Of a stretch of DNA of 64,000 nucleotides, positions 1-8,918 are shown piece after piece (the first letter of the stretch is position 1; each line of letters opens with the position of its first letter). This DNA comes from DATLXU01 sp035575515 (GTDB lineage: Bacteria > Acidobacteriota > Blastocatellia > UBA7656), in the NCBI GenBank assembly GCA_035575515.1, contig DATLXU010000092.1, forward strand, positions 1 to 64,000, in the 5' to 3' direction. The translations under genes and the position numbers were made by a program. Under the pieces are notes generated by a model. The model ran no database searches. It saw only the letters and a list, made by a program, of their open reading frames with translations, and was not told the DNA's origin.

Positions 1-80
1 AGCTGCGAGAGGGATTTGTCTCCCTTGAGCAGTTCCAAGACGAGCTTGGCTTTGAAAGCGGAAGTATAGGTCTTTTTCAT
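1..80 (-). CDS. IS3-family transposase OrfA, N-terminal fragment at window edge
   Basis: The first 26 codons read MKKTYTSAFKAKLVLELLKG followed by DKSLSQ, the usual opening of the helix-turn-helix OrfA of IS3-family elements, which binds the element ends before OrfB-catalysed transposition. The gene runs off the left edge, so nothing can be said about OrfB. The ATG at 80 has no obvious ribosome binding site but its position about 60 bp inside the presumed element end is normal for the family. It belongs to the element ending near 139. Confidence 0.7.
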   Translation of the reverse strand, partial: MKKTYTSAFKAKLVLELLKGDKSLSQ

Positions 81-139
81 CGTGGTCTTGTCCCACTGAT
101 TTTTACCACATTCCGCTGTCTAGTTTTCGGGGTCCACTA
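1..139 (-). mobile_element. IS3-family element, left end (partial)
   Basis: Read on the minus strand, the sequence before OrfA contains TGGACCCCGAAAACTAGACA (136 down to 117), which resembles the left terminal inverted repeat of IS3-family elements, followed by about 40 bp of leader and the OrfA start. The outer boundary is put near 136-140 because a different, oppositely oriented transposase remnant begins immediately beyond it. The other end lies outside the window, so the target duplication cannot be checked. Confidence 0.5.
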
Positions 140-142
140 TAG

Positions 143-319
143 TTTTCGAGAGTGAGATTGAGGACGGATGCCTCGCCGCAGATACAAGAAGGTGGATCAT
201 CTCCGGCGCTGATCTGGAAGACGGTGATGATAGCGGAGAAGAGGTTTCAGAAGCTGAACGGAGCGGAGATGCTGAAGGAAGTGTACGAAGGGCGAGATAC
301 GCAGATGGGATTCGAGTAA
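143..319 (+). pseudogene. IS256/Mutator-family transposase, C-terminal remnant
   Basis: An open frame with no start of its own (a stop lies at 140-142) encodes 58 residues. Its second half, ALIWKTVMIAEKRFQKLNGA and onward to a TAA at 317, matches the conserved tail of IS256-family (Mutator) transposases, where a 'W..lL.AE..FRrl.aP.ll..V' pattern is typical. The DDE catalytic core is missing; it was presumably cut off by the adjacent IS3-family insertion. The sequence at 349-376, with 'cttttacacacctattgaca', resembles IS256-family right ends that follow the transposase stop closely. Confidence 0.6.
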
Positions 320-794
320 AAGAGACAGAGAAGGAGGTCGCCGCCTGATCGCTTTTACACACCTATTGACAGTTGCTCGTAATCGTAATCCTCTTTTGCT
401 TGAGGCTCGCGGCGCGCGAAAACTTCAAAACCGATTTGCTCTTTCCAAGCTTCGATGGTTATATTCTTGGTTTCAGGATGCGGTCCGGTTTTTAGAAGTA
501 GCTTGCATGAAGTTGCGCTTGTGGTTAAAACGTTATTTCGCGCGATGAGCGCAGGGAGAAGAAGTAATAATCCCAAGTGCCGCTGCATTCCGCGCGCTGC
601 TCTCAGGCAACCGTGGTTGAGTCAAAGGGACAACTCGATACGAGGCCATTGGCAGGTATAGCCTTTTCGCCTGTCGCACACGCCACACCCCGCAATCCCT
701 TCACCACAATCTCGACTTGGCAGCCCGCGCGATTTATCCCCAACAATAGATTCAGGCGCGCGGATTCTATCTCCTGTCCGGAGCTTGCGAGACA
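320..794. other. Gene-poor stretch between IS debris and actA
   Basis: No convincing gene is seen. The only protein-like reading is on the minus strand between about 355 and 480 (…ITIEAWKEQIGFEVFARREP… then an acidic tail). It might be the 3' end of a gene truncated by the IS256-family insertion, but it has no recognisable family and no credible start. The actA promoter should lie in the last 150 bp; no clear -35/-10 pair was identified. Confidence 0.4.
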
Positions 795-1454
795 ATGAGC
801 CAGATATTTCATCGCAGCACAAACATCATTTCAAAGGTGAGCATCTTCGGCGCAGTCTTCTTCATCGCGCTCGTGCTTTGGCTTATGGCAGAGTATCAAC
901 GCTCTTCCTACAACACGCTCGCCTTCGTTCCGCGCGAGCAGCCAGTTCAGTTCAGCCATAAGCATCACGCGGGCGACGACGGGATTGATTGCCGCTACTG
1001 CCACACAACGGTTGAGACTTCGGCCTTCGCTGGCATTCCGCCGACAAAGACCTGCATGAATTGCCACTCGCAGATCTTCGCCGACAGCCCCTACCTTGAG
1101 CCTGTGCGCGAAAGCTGGCGAACTGGAAAGCCCATCAAGTGGACTCGCGTGCACGACCTGCCAGACTTCGTTTATTTCAACCATTCGATTCACGTCAACA
1201 AAGGCGTGGGCTGCTCGACCTGTCACGGGCGAGTCGACCTGATGCCGCTGACGTGGCAGGTCGCATCGTTGCAGATGGAGTGGTGCCTCGAATGCCACCG
1301 CGAGCCTGAAAGGTTCCTCAGGCCGAAGGACCAAATCTTCAACATGGAATGGCAGCCGCCCACTAACCAGATAGAGATGGGGCGCGAGCTTAAGAAGCAA
1401 TTCAATACGCCAAGCACAGCCGTTCTCACAAGCTGCTCGACGTGCCACAGATGA
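795..1454 (+). CDS. actA: ActA, pentaheme cytochrome c subunit of Alternative Complex III
   Basis: This 219-residue protein is the membrane-anchored multiheme cytochrome that opens Alternative Complex III operons. One transmembrane helix lies at about residues 12-32 and the rest faces the periplasm. Five CxxCH heme c motifs are visible: CRYCH, CMNCH, CSTCH, CLECH and a final CSTCH three residues from the C-terminus. Five hemes is the usual ActA number. It transfers electrons from quinol oxidation in the complex toward ActE or the oxidase. It is the first gene of a + strand run reaching 14279; actB follows after 64 nt. The ATG at 795 has a weak GGAG 11 nt upstream. Confidence 0.93.
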   Translation: MSQIFHRSTNIISKVSIFGAVFFIALVLWLMAEYQRSSYNTLAFVPREQPVQFSHKHHAGDDGIDCRYCHTTVETSAFAGIPPTKTCMNCHSQIFADSPYLEPVRESWRTGKPIKWTRVHDLPDFVYFNHSIHVNKGVGCSTCHGRVDLMPLTWQVASLQMEWCLECHREPERFLRPKDQIFNMEWQPPTNQIEMGRELKKQFNTPSTAVLTSCSTCHR

Positions 1455-1518
1455 AGTGGTGAGGATTGAGGTAGAGGACTTGAAGCATCGAGAGAGGATT
1501 GAATCGGGAGAAAACAGG

Positions 1519-4500
1519 ATGAGTGAGATAGTTCAATTGAAAAGCCCCAAAAAAAATCAAGCTACAATCAAACATGACACACAAGCCACTCAACCCTCAC
1601 CCCAGAATCTTCAATCCTATGCCGCTCGCCTCGATTCGATTCGCAAACAGCTCGCTGCAAAGAAGGGAAGAGATTACTGGCGCAGCCTCGAAGAACTGGC
1701 CGACACGAAAGAGTTTCAGGAGTTGATGCACCGCGAGTTTCCCGATAATGCATCGGAGTGGAACGATCCGACGGGTCGCCGCAAATTCCTGAAGCTGATG
1801 GGTGCGTCGCTTGCGCTCGCGGGCTTTACGGCCTGCACAAAGCAGCCTACCGAATACATTGCGCCTTACGTTCAGCAGCCCGAAGCCGTCGTCTTAGGCA
1901 AGGCGCTTTATTTCGCAACGGCTACGACGCTGAACGGCTACGCGATGGGCGTGCTTGCTGAAAGCCACGAAGGCCGCCCGACAAAGATCGAAGGCAATCC
2001 CGACCATCCCGCAAGTCTCGGAGCGACCGACATTTTTTCTCAGGCGTCAATTCTTGGGCTATATGATCCTGATCGCTCGCAAACGCTCACGCATCTCGGC
2101 GACGTTGCGACGTGGCCCGATTTCGTCGCAGCCGCTCGCGCCTCGCTCAAAGCGCCTGCAAGTCAAGCCGCGCCCGGAGGACAGCCGCAATCAACAGCGG
2201 GAGGGCTTCGCATACTGACCGAGAACATCACCTCGCCTACGCTCGCTTATCAAATCCAATTGCTTATCAATTCGGTTCCAAACTCAAAGTGGCATCGGTA
2301 TGAGCCTGCGGGAAGCGACAACGCGATTGAAGGCGCGCGGCTGGCGTTCGGGCGCGCGGCAAACGCAATTTACGATTTCTCGAAAGCCGATGTGGTTGTA
2401 TCGCTCGACGCGGATTTTCTTTCGTGCGGCCCCGCGAGCGTAGCCTACGCGCGACAGTTCGCAGACCGTCGCCGCCTCGAAGAAGGCAAGACGACGATGA
2501 GCCGCCTTTACGTTATTGAAAGCACAGTGACGAGCACGGGCGCGGTTGCTGATAATCGCCTGCCTGTCAAACCGAGCGAAGTTGAATCGTTTGCTCGCGC
2601 GCTCGCCGCAAACTTCGGCGTAGGCGTTCAGCCATCGCCAATCAACGACGCGCATCGCCGCTGGGTTGATGCGATTGCAAAAGACCTCAAGGCTCATGGC
2701 GGCGCAAGCATAGTAATTGCAGGCGACGCGCAGCCCCCCATCGTTCACGCAATCGCCCACGCGATTAATGAAAAACTCGGCAACGTCGGCAAGACTGTTC
2801 GCTTCACGAATCCAATTGAAGCAGGCTTCGGCGGCGAGGCAGGAGTTTCATCGCAGCTTCAGGCGCACACAATTCAAGAGTTAGTCAACGACATCAATGC
2901 GGGCCTTGTTGATACGCTCGTGATACTCGGCGGCAACCCTGTTTACAACGCGCCCGCAGATTTGAATTTCATCGAAGCGTTGAAGAAAGTCCGGCTCCGC
3001 GTTCATCTGAGCCATTATCAGGACGAAACTTCCGAGCTTTGCCACTGGCACATCCCTGAAGCGCATTACCTCGAATCGTGGAGCGACGCTCGCGCCTACG
3101 ACGGCACGATTTCAATCATCCAGCCGTTGATTGCGCCGATCTATTCAGGCAAGACCGCGCACGAGGTGCTCGCGGCTTTCACCGATCAGCCGAGCCAGAC
3201 GAGCTATCAAATAGTTCAAGGCTATTGGCGAAAATATTTCGACGGCGGCTTCAAAGAACCGGCTCCGCCCTCGACTGCTCAATCTAGTTCGCAAGCCGCG
3301 ACGGGACAGTCTCCGGCATCGGCATCTCAGACTTCAGGCGCGGCTCCTGCAAGTCAAACGAATACTTCGCGCACATCTACAGCAAGTCAAAGCGGGTCAG
3401 CGCCGACGACCAGTCCACCACAGCAAAAAGCGCCGGTTGATACGACAGCGAAGGGATACGAAGGCGACTTCAACAAGTTCTGGCGCAAGGCTCTGCACGA
3501 TGGATTCATCACGAAACCATCGGATAACTCAAGGGCCGGAACGGAGCAGTCGTCCGCTAGCTTTGCAGTTGGTCAGGGGCTTGCGAGCGTCGCATCCGCT
3601 CAGGCATCGGAAGGGTTGGAGATTGTATTTCGTCCCGACCCGACGATTCACGACGGGCGATTTGCAAATAACGGATGGCTTCAGGAAGCGCCCAAGCCGA
3701 TAACGACGCTCGTGTGGGACAACGCGGCGATTATGAGTCCCGCGACCGCCGCGCGTTTAGGGCTGGGGACAACCTCGAACGGCATTGCAACGAACAAGCT
3801 CGGCTACATCGGCGGCGAGTTCGTTGTTGACCAGGTTGATCTGACGCTTGATGGCAGAACGGTTCGCGCGCCCGTGTGGATTCAACCTGGGCACCCTGAT
3901 GACACCGTGACCGTTTATCTTGGACACGGAAGAACGCGCGCTGGAAGAGTGGGCACGGGTCAGGGCTTTAATGCTTACGCGATTCGCCCATCAACCGCGC
4001 AGTGGTTCGCGGGCGGGCTTCAGATTGCGAAAGCGCCGGGCAGTTATTCAATCGTCGCGACGCAGCTTCATCATTTGATTAACGCCGAAGAGGTTGGCGT
4101 GCGCGACATCATTCGCTCAAGCACTTTCGAAGAGTACCTGCGCAATCCGGGCGGCGAAGAAACGAACGCCGGAGCCGCGCACGAAGCCGAAGCCAAGCCT
4201 ACAGGCAAGACGAAAGCTCTTGTGAGCGAGCAGCATCCTTCGCTTTATCCAGAAGACGATTACTCGCAAGGCTATCGCTGGGGCATGACGATAGACCTCA
4301 ATGCGTGTATCGGATGCCACGCTTGCATCGTCGCCTGTCAATCCGAAAACAACATCCCCGTCATCGGCAAAGAGCAGATGGCGCGTCGTCGCGGTATGCA
4401 CTGGCTGAGGGTTGACGCGTACTTCAAAGGCAACCCGACCAATCCCGAAACATATTTTCAACCCGTGCCGTGCCAGCAATGCGAGAAGGCTCCGTGCGAA

Positions 4501-4983
4501 GTCGTCTGCCCCGTCGCGGCGACTGTCCACAGCGCCGAAGGCTTAAACGACATGGTTTACAATCGCTGCGTCGGCACTCGCTATTGCTCGAACAACTGCC
4601 CGTACAAAGTGCGCCGCTTCAATTTCCTTCTTTATCAGGATTTCTACACGGCGAGTTTGAAGATGTTGCGCAACCCTGAAGTGAGTGTGCGCTCTCGCGG
4701 CGTGATGGAGAAGTGCACTTACTGCGTGCAGCGGATTCAGGAAGCAAAGATAGAAGCTGAAAAGCAGAACCGCCCTGTGCAAGATGGCGAGATTGTAACG
4801 GCCTGCGCTGCTGTCTGTCCTACGAAGGCCGTTGTCTTCGGCAACATAAACGACCCGAACAGCGAAGTGGCGCGGCTCAAGCAGCAGCCGCGCAATTACT
4901 CGTTGCTTGATTTATTGAACACGCAGCCGCGCACTACTTATCTTGCAGCGGTGAGAAACCCTAACCCGGAGTTGCAGGAGTAG
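1519..4983 (+). CDS. actB: ActB, fused molybdopterin-like and Fe-S subunit of Alternative Complex III
   Basis: An 1154-residue periplasmic subunit. Residues 1-85 form the extended N-terminus seen before the Tat signal in this family; the twin arginine is at 87-88 (GRRKFLKLMG). A catalytically idle molybdopterin-oxidoreductase-like region spans about 120-580, a Ser/Ala/Gln/Thr-rich linker about 583-646, then a second B1 segment. From about 930 a ferredoxin-like domain carries four cysteine clusters (CIGCHACIVACQ, CQQCEKAPCEVVC, CVGTRYCSNNC, CTYC…CAAVC). In characterised homologues these hold three 4Fe-4S and one 3Fe-4S cluster. The ATG at 1519 is chosen over the GTG at 1456 because of the GGGAG ribosome binding site and the family N-terminus. 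actC starts 3 nt after the stop. Confidence 0.93.
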   Translation: MSEIVQLKSPKKNQATIKHDTQATQPSPQNLQSYAARLDSIRKQLAAKKGRDYWRSLEELADTKEFQELMHREFPDNASEWNDPTGRRKFLKLMGASLALAGFTACTKQPTEYIAPYVQQPEAVVLGKALYFATATTLNGYAMGVLAESHEGRPTKIEGNPDHPASLGATDIFSQASILGLYDPDRSQTLTHLGDVATWPDFVAAARASLKAPASQAAPGGQPQSTAGGLRILTENITSPTLAYQIQLLINSVPNSKWHRYEPAGSDNAIEGARLAFGRAANAIYDFSKADVVVSLDADFLSCGPASVAYARQFADRRRLEEGKTTMSRLYVIESTVTSTGAVADNRLPVKPSEVESFARALAANFGVGVQPSPINDAHRRWVDAIAKDLKAHGGASIVIAGDAQPPIVHAIAHAINEKLGNVGKTVRFTNPIEAGFGGEAGVSSQLQAHTIQELVNDINAGLVDTLVILGGNPVYNAPADLNFIEALKKVRLRVHLSHYQDETSELCHWHIPEAHYLESWSDARAYDGTISIIQPLIAPIYSGKTAHEVLAAFTDQPSQTSYQIVQGYWRKYFDGGFKEPAPPSTAQSSSQAATGQSPASASQTSGAAPASQTNTSRTSTASQSGSAPTTSPPQQKAPVDTTAKGYEGDFNKFWRKALHDGFITKPSDNSRAGTEQSSASFAVGQGLASVASAQASEGLEIVFRPDPTIHDGRFANNGWLQEAPKPITTLVWDNAAIMSPATAARLGLGTTSNGIATNKLGYIGGEFVVDQVDLTLDGRTVRAPVWIQPGHPDDTVTVYLGHGRTRAGRVGTGQGFNAYAIRPSTAQWFAGGLQIAKAPGSYSIVATQLHHLINAEEVGVRDIIRSSTFEEYLRNPGGEETNAGAAHEAEAKPTGKTKALVSEQHPSLYPEDDYSQGYRWGMTIDLNACIGCHACIVACQSENNIPVIGKEQMARRRGMHWLRVDAYFKGNPTNPETYFQPVPCQQCEKAPCEVVCPVAATVHSAEGLNDMVYNRCVGTRYCSNNCPYKVRRFNFLLYQDFYTASLKMLRNPEVSVRSRGVMEKCTYCVQRIQEAKIEAEKQNRPVQDGEIVTACAAVCPTKAVVFGNINDPNSEVARLKQQPRNYSLLDLLNTQPRTTYLAAVRNPNPELQE

Positions 4984-4986
4984 AGT

Positions 4987-6390
4987 ATGCCAGATGATTT
5001 GCGCGATTCGACGCAGTCGGATCTGACGATAACACCACCGGCAGTCATCGAGCCGGGCCATACATTCGCGTCTGTTACCGACAAGATAAGCACGATCGTT
5101 TTGACGCGGCGCACGCCGATGTGGTGGTTCATCGGCGCGGGCATATCGTTTCTCTTTGCGATGATTCTGTTCTACACCATCGGATACCTTGTGCTTACGG
5201 GCATTGGCATCTGGGGAAACAACATGCCCGTGATGTGGGCATTCGACATCATAAACTTCGTCTGGTGGATTGGTATCGGGCACGCGGGAACCTTAATCTC
5301 TGCAATTCTGCTTCTGCTTAGACAGCAGTGGCGAACTTCCATCAACCGGTTCGCTGAAGCGATGACGCTTTTCGCTGTGGCCTGCGCGGGATTGTTCCCG
5401 CTGCTTCACACGGGCCGCCCATGGCTTGCCTACTGGCTATTCCCTTATCCGAACACGATGGGCGTGTGGCCACAGTTCCGCAGCCCGCTGATCTGGGACG
5501 TGTTCGCGGTTTCGACTTACGCGACTGTGTCGGCGCTGTTCTGGTACGTCGGATTGATTCCCGACCTTGCGACGCTGCGCGACAGGGCAAAGAGATTAGG
5601 CGCGAAGAAAATTTATGGGCTGCTCGCAATGGGCTGGCGCGGGTCGGCTCGCCACTGGGCGCGTTATGAAGTTGCTTATCTGCTCCTTGCGGGACTGGCG
5701 ACGCCGCTCGTCGTATCGGTTCACACGGTGGTGAGCTTCGACTTTGCGGTTGCGCAACTGCCCGGCTGGCACGCGACAATCTTTCCTCCATACTTCGTCG
5801 CAGGCGCTATCTATTCCGGTTTCGCGATGGTGCTGACGCTGGCGATTCCGCTCAGGAAATTCTACGGGCTTGAAGACTTCATCACCATGCGCCATCTGAA
5901 GAACATGGCGAAAGTCATGCTCGCGACGGGTTTGATAGTCGGTTACGGCTACATGATGGAAGCCTTCATGGGCTGGTACAGCGCGAACACATTCGAACAG
6001 TATCTTGTTTATAATCGAATGACCGGACCGTATGCTGTTTTCTACTGGTCATTAATCGCCTGCAATATTCTCATTCCGCAATTGCTGTGGTCGCGCAGAG
6101 TGAGAAACAACGTGCCGCTGCTGTTTGTGATTTCAATAGTCGTCAACATAGGCATGTGGCTTGAGCGATTCGTCATCATCGTGACGAGCCTACACAGAGA
6201 CTTCTTGCCGTCGTCGTGGGGAATGTATCAGCCGACGATTTGGGACTGGTCAATGTTTTTGGGAACGATAGGGCTTTTCCTGAGCCTGATGTTCTTGTTC
6301 ATTCGATTCCTGCCGATGATCTCAATATTCGAGGTGCGAACACTGCTGCCGCAATCGAAGGTTTCGGAGCCGGGAACGAATGAGGCTTAG
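4987..6390 (+). CDS. actC: ActC, NrfD/PsrC-type integral membrane subunit of Alternative Complex III
   Basis: This 467-residue protein has about ten hydrophobic helices and the NrfD/polysulfide-reductase membrane fold, which forms the main quinol site of Alternative Complex III. It follows actB after 3 nt and precedes actD by 14 nt, the standard operon order. Membrane helices rich in aromatic residues, and loops such as HTGRPWLAYW and SVHTVVSFDFA, are as expected for ActC. No signal peptide is needed since insertion is through the first helix at about residues 45-70. Confidence 0.92.
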   Translation: MPDDLRDSTQSDLTITPPAVIEPGHTFASVTDKISTIVLTRRTPMWWFIGAGISFLFAMILFYTIGYLVLTGIGIWGNNMPVMWAFDIINFVWWIGIGHAGTLISAILLLLRQQWRTSINRFAEAMTLFAVACAGLFPLLHTGRPWLAYWLFPYPNTMGVWPQFRSPLIWDVFAVSTYATVSALFWYVGLIPDLATLRDRAKRLGAKKIYGLLAMGWRGSARHWARYEVAYLLLAGLATPLVVSVHTVVSFDFAVAQLPGWHATIFPPYFVAGAIYSGFAMVLTLAIPLRKFYGLEDFITMRHLKNMAKVMLATGLIVGYGYMMEAFMGWYSANTFEQYLVYNRMTGPYAVFYWSLIACNILIPQLLWSRRVRNNVPLLFVISIVVNIGMWLERFVIIVTSLHRDFLPSSWGMYQPTIWDWSMFLGTIGLFLSLMFLFIRFLPMISIFEVRTLLPQSKVSEPGTNEA

Positions 6391-6404
6391 AAAGGAGCTT
6401 TAGC

Positions 6405-6956
6405 ATGGCGGACAAGAGCGACCTTCCGAGACTCTACGGGCTGATGGCCGAATTCGACAATCCGAATGACGTTGTGGCGGCAGCGCATGCGGCCTACGAG
6501 GAAGGCTATCGCAGGATGGATGCATATTCGCCTTTTCCGATTGAAGAGTTGAGCGAGGCGATAGGCTTTCACAAGACGCGGCTGCCCGTGATTGTCTTAA
6601 TTGGCGGTTTGCTCGGCTGCGTCGGCGGGTTTGCGCTATGCTACTGGGTTTCAGCCATCGCGTATCCGATTAATATCGGAGGCCGCCCGCTCAATAGCTG
6701 GCCCGCGTTCATCCCTGTGACGTTCGAGTGCACAATTCTGCTTGCTGCTTTGTCGGCTGTGCTTGGGATGCTCGCGCTTAACGGATTGCCTCAGCCGTAT
6801 CACCCTGTCTTCAATGTTGATCGCTTTGAGCTTGCGAGCCGCAACCATTTCTTCCTGTGCATCGAATCATCCGACCCGCGATTCGACGCCGAGCGCACGC
6901 GCGAGTTTCTCGAAGGGATGGAAGGCGCGAGGGAGGTAAGCGATGTTGAGTTTTGA
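6405..6956 (+). CDS. actD: ActD, DUF3341 membrane subunit of Alternative Complex III
   Basis: A 183-residue DUF3341 protein. An N-terminal cytoplasmic αβ segment (LYGLMAEFDNPNDVVAAAHA) is followed by two transmembrane helices at about 62-84 and 105-128 and a cytoplasmic tail. ActD caps the ActC side of the complex; it binds no cofactor in known structures. AAAGGAG lies just upstream of the ATG. Its 3' end overlaps actE by 14 nt, which suggests translational coupling. Confidence 0.9.
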   Translation: MADKSDLPRLYGLMAEFDNPNDVVAAAHAAYEEGYRRMDAYSPFPIEELSEAIGFHKTRLPVIVLIGGLLGCVGGFALCYWVSAIAYPINIGGRPLNSWPAFIPVTFECTILLAALSAVLGMLALNGLPQPYHPVFNVDRFELASRNHFFLCIESSDPRFDAERTREFLEGMEGAREVSDVEF

Positions 6957-7707
6957 TTTGCGACGCGTCGCAGTTGCCTTTTGCCTTTTGCCTTTTGCAT
7001 TGCTGGTTGCCGCGTGCCGTCAAGACATGCACGATCAGCCGAAGTACAAGCCGCTCAGACCCGCGGATCAGTTCGGCTCGATAATTGATGGCCGCTCCGC
7101 GCGTCCTATCGTCGAGGGAACCGTCCCGCGCGGGATGCTTAGAGACGATGTGGAGTTCTTCACGGGCCGACTTGCCAACGCGGGGCAGGCGACGAATACG
7201 AACACGGTTGCTGGTGTGCAGGCTGCTGCGACGACTGCGACATCAACTGTATCTCCGAACGCGGCGGGGCAACCGGCTCGGACTTTTGAGGGATTTGTCA
7301 CGAAGTTCCCGATTGAGATAACGCCCGAAGCGCTCAATCGCGGGCAGGAACGTTTCAACATTTACTGCTCGGTTTGTCACGGGCGCACAGGCTATGGCGA
7401 CGGGATGATCGTGCAGCGGGGCTTTCGCCGTCCGCCGTCGTTTCATGCTCCTCTTACGCCCGGAGCCACTGACATAAGAAATGTCCCCATCGGCTACATC
7501 TTTGACGTGATAACGAACGGCTTTGGCGCAATGCCCGATTACGCGGCTCAGATCACGCCCGAAGATCGCTGGAAGATTATCGCTTACATCCGCGCGTTGC
7601 AGTTGAGTCAGGGCGCAAAGATTTCCGATTTGACGGATGCTATGAAGCAAAAACTAACCACCGGAGTTCAAGCAGAGGGAGGACACGCCGAAGGAGAGCA
7701 TCAATGA
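6943..7707 (+). CDS. actE: ActE, monoheme cytochrome c lipoprotein of Alternative Complex III
   Basis: A 254-residue lipoprotein with lipobox LVAAC (about residues 21-25), an Ala/Thr-rich spacer, and one heme c motif CSVCH near residue 143 with a methionine-containing loop (GFGAMPDY) as likely distal ligand. ActE is the peripheral cytochrome that hands electrons to the next carrier or directly to a caa3 oxidase. The start lies inside actD. The signal peptide is encoded by a run of heptanucleotide repeats (6974-6994), so slippage there would shift the frame. Confidence 0.92.
   Translation: MLSFDLRRVAVAFCLLPFALLVAACRQDMHDQPKYKPLRPADQFGSIIDGRSARPIVEGTVPRGMLRDDVEFFTGRLANAGQATNTNTVAGVQAAATTATSTVSPNAAGQPARTFEGFVTKFPIEITPEALNRGQERFNIYCSVCHGRTGYGDGMIVQRGFRRPPSFHAPLTPGATDIRNVPIGYIFDVITNGFGAMPDYAAQITPEDRWKIIAYIRALQLSQGAKISDLTDAMKQKLTTGVQAEGGHAEGEHQ
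6974..7000 (+). repeat. Heptanucleotide repeat inside the actE signal-peptide coding sequence
   Basis: Three perfect units of TTGCCTT (6974-6994) plus a partial fourth unit encode the hydrophobic core FCLLPFAL of the ActE lipoprotein signal. Gain or loss of one 7-nt unit would break the reading frame. Related units occur at 9597-9624, 13201-13228, 20773-20793 and, on the other strand, 62933-62960. Confidence 0.8.
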
Positions 7708-8897
7708 TTGAGATAAACGAAACTCCGCCTCCAGAGATCGAAGCGTTTGGTCGCCGCGCGCTCATTGTCGGTGTTATCGCGCTCGTCATCACTGCAATCG
7801 GCGCAGTGATGAACCTCGACCAGTTCTTTCGCTCGTGGCTGCTTGGTTACATCTTCTGGATAGGAATCACGCTCGGCTGCTTTGCGATACTGATGTTGCA
7901 GCACATGTCGGGCGGCGCGTGGGGGCTTGTCATAAGAAGGCTGCTTGAGGGCGCTACGAGAACGCTTCCGCTGCTTGCGTTGCTGTTCATCCCGATCATT
8001 GTCGGCATAAAGCCGCTCTATCTGTGGGCGCGGCCCGACACAGCGCCAAGCGAAGAAGTGCGAACGATGCTTGAGCACAAACATCTTTATCTGAACATCG
8101 GGTTCTTTTTGATTCGCGCAGTCATCTACTTTGCAATCTGGATGGCGATAACATATTTCTTGAATAAATGGTCACTGGAACAGGATAGAACGGGATACCG
8201 TCCAATAACCCGGCGGATGCAGGTGCTGAGCGGTCCGGGCCTTGTGCTCTATGGATTGACTGTGACATTCGCTTCAGTTGATTGGGTGATGTCGCTCAGG
8301 CCCGAATGGTTCTCGACGATTTACGGAATACTATTTATGGGCGGGCAGGGACTTTCAGCGATGGCCTTCGTCATCGCAGTGATCGTGTTGCTGTCGAACT
8401 ACAAGCCGCTTTCAGACATTGTGCAGCCTCGACACCTGCACGATCTCGGCAAGTTGATGCTGGCATTCCTGATGCTGTGGGCATACTTCGCGTTCTCGCA
8501 GTTCTTGATTATCTGGTCGGGCAACATCCCTGAAGAAGTGACGTGGTACACGCAGCGCATCTATTCGCCGTGGCACTGGTTCGGGCTTGCGCTGATACTG
8601 GTTCACTTCGCGCTGCCGTTTTTGTTGTTGCTGTCGAGAGACTTGAAGCGCAACGCGTGGACGCTCGCGCGCGTCGCGATTCTGATAATCATTATGCGCT
8701 TCATTGATTTGATATGGATGACGGGACCTGAGTTTCACGAAGGCGCGTTCACGCTTCACTGGATGGATTTTGTTGTGCCCATCGGCATCGGCGGAATATG
8801 GCTGGCGTACTTCGCTTATCAATTGAAGCAGAGACCGCTGATTCCGATTGGCGACCCGTATCTTGAAGACGCGCTCGCGCACACTAGCGGGCATTGA
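7704..8897 (+). CDS. actF: ActF, second NrfD-like membrane subunit of Alternative Complex III
   Basis: A 397-residue polytopic protein with about ten helices, a paralogue of ActC in the NrfD superfamily. It pairs with ActC in the membrane arm and does not bind quinol productively in solved structures. The ATG at 7704 overlaps the actE stop (ATGA), with AAGGAGAG upstream. Features include the acidic loop before FHEGAFTLHWMDF near the C-terminus, usual in the family. The gene ends the six-gene act set. Confidence 0.92.
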   Translation: MIEINETPPPEIEAFGRRALIVGVIALVITAIGAVMNLDQFFRSWLLGYIFWIGITLGCFAILMLQHMSGGAWGLVIRRLLEGATRTLPLLALLFIPIIVGIKPLYLWARPDTAPSEEVRTMLEHKHLYLNIGFFLIRAVIYFAIWMAITYFLNKWSLEQDRTGYRPITRRMQVLSGPGLVLYGLTVTFASVDWVMSLRPEWFSTIYGILFMGGQGLSAMAFVIAVIVLLSNYKPLSDIVQPRHLHDLGKLMLAFLMLWAYFAFSQFLIIWSGNIPEEVTWYTQRIYSPWHWFGLALILVHFALPFLLLLSRDLKRNAWTLARVAILIIIMRFIDLIWMTGPEFHEGAFTLHWMDFVVPIGIGGIWLAYFAYQLKQRPLIPIGDPYLEDALAHTSGH

Positions 8898-8918
8898 TTA
8901 ACGAGAGGCGAAACCCCT

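Noticed and set aside
355..588. Minus-strand frame with a protein-like C-terminal half
   Set aside because: Only the last 40 residues look natural; the upstream part and start are not credible and no family is recognised. Mentioned only as a possible truncated gene end.
831..1448. Long minus-strand frame opposite actA
   Set aside because: Shadow of a pentaheme cytochrome gene; Arg/Ala-rich with no motifs.
5342..5791. Minus-strand frame opposite actC
   Set aside because: Composition is extreme (Arg/Ser/Pro) as expected from the reverse of a GC-rich gene.
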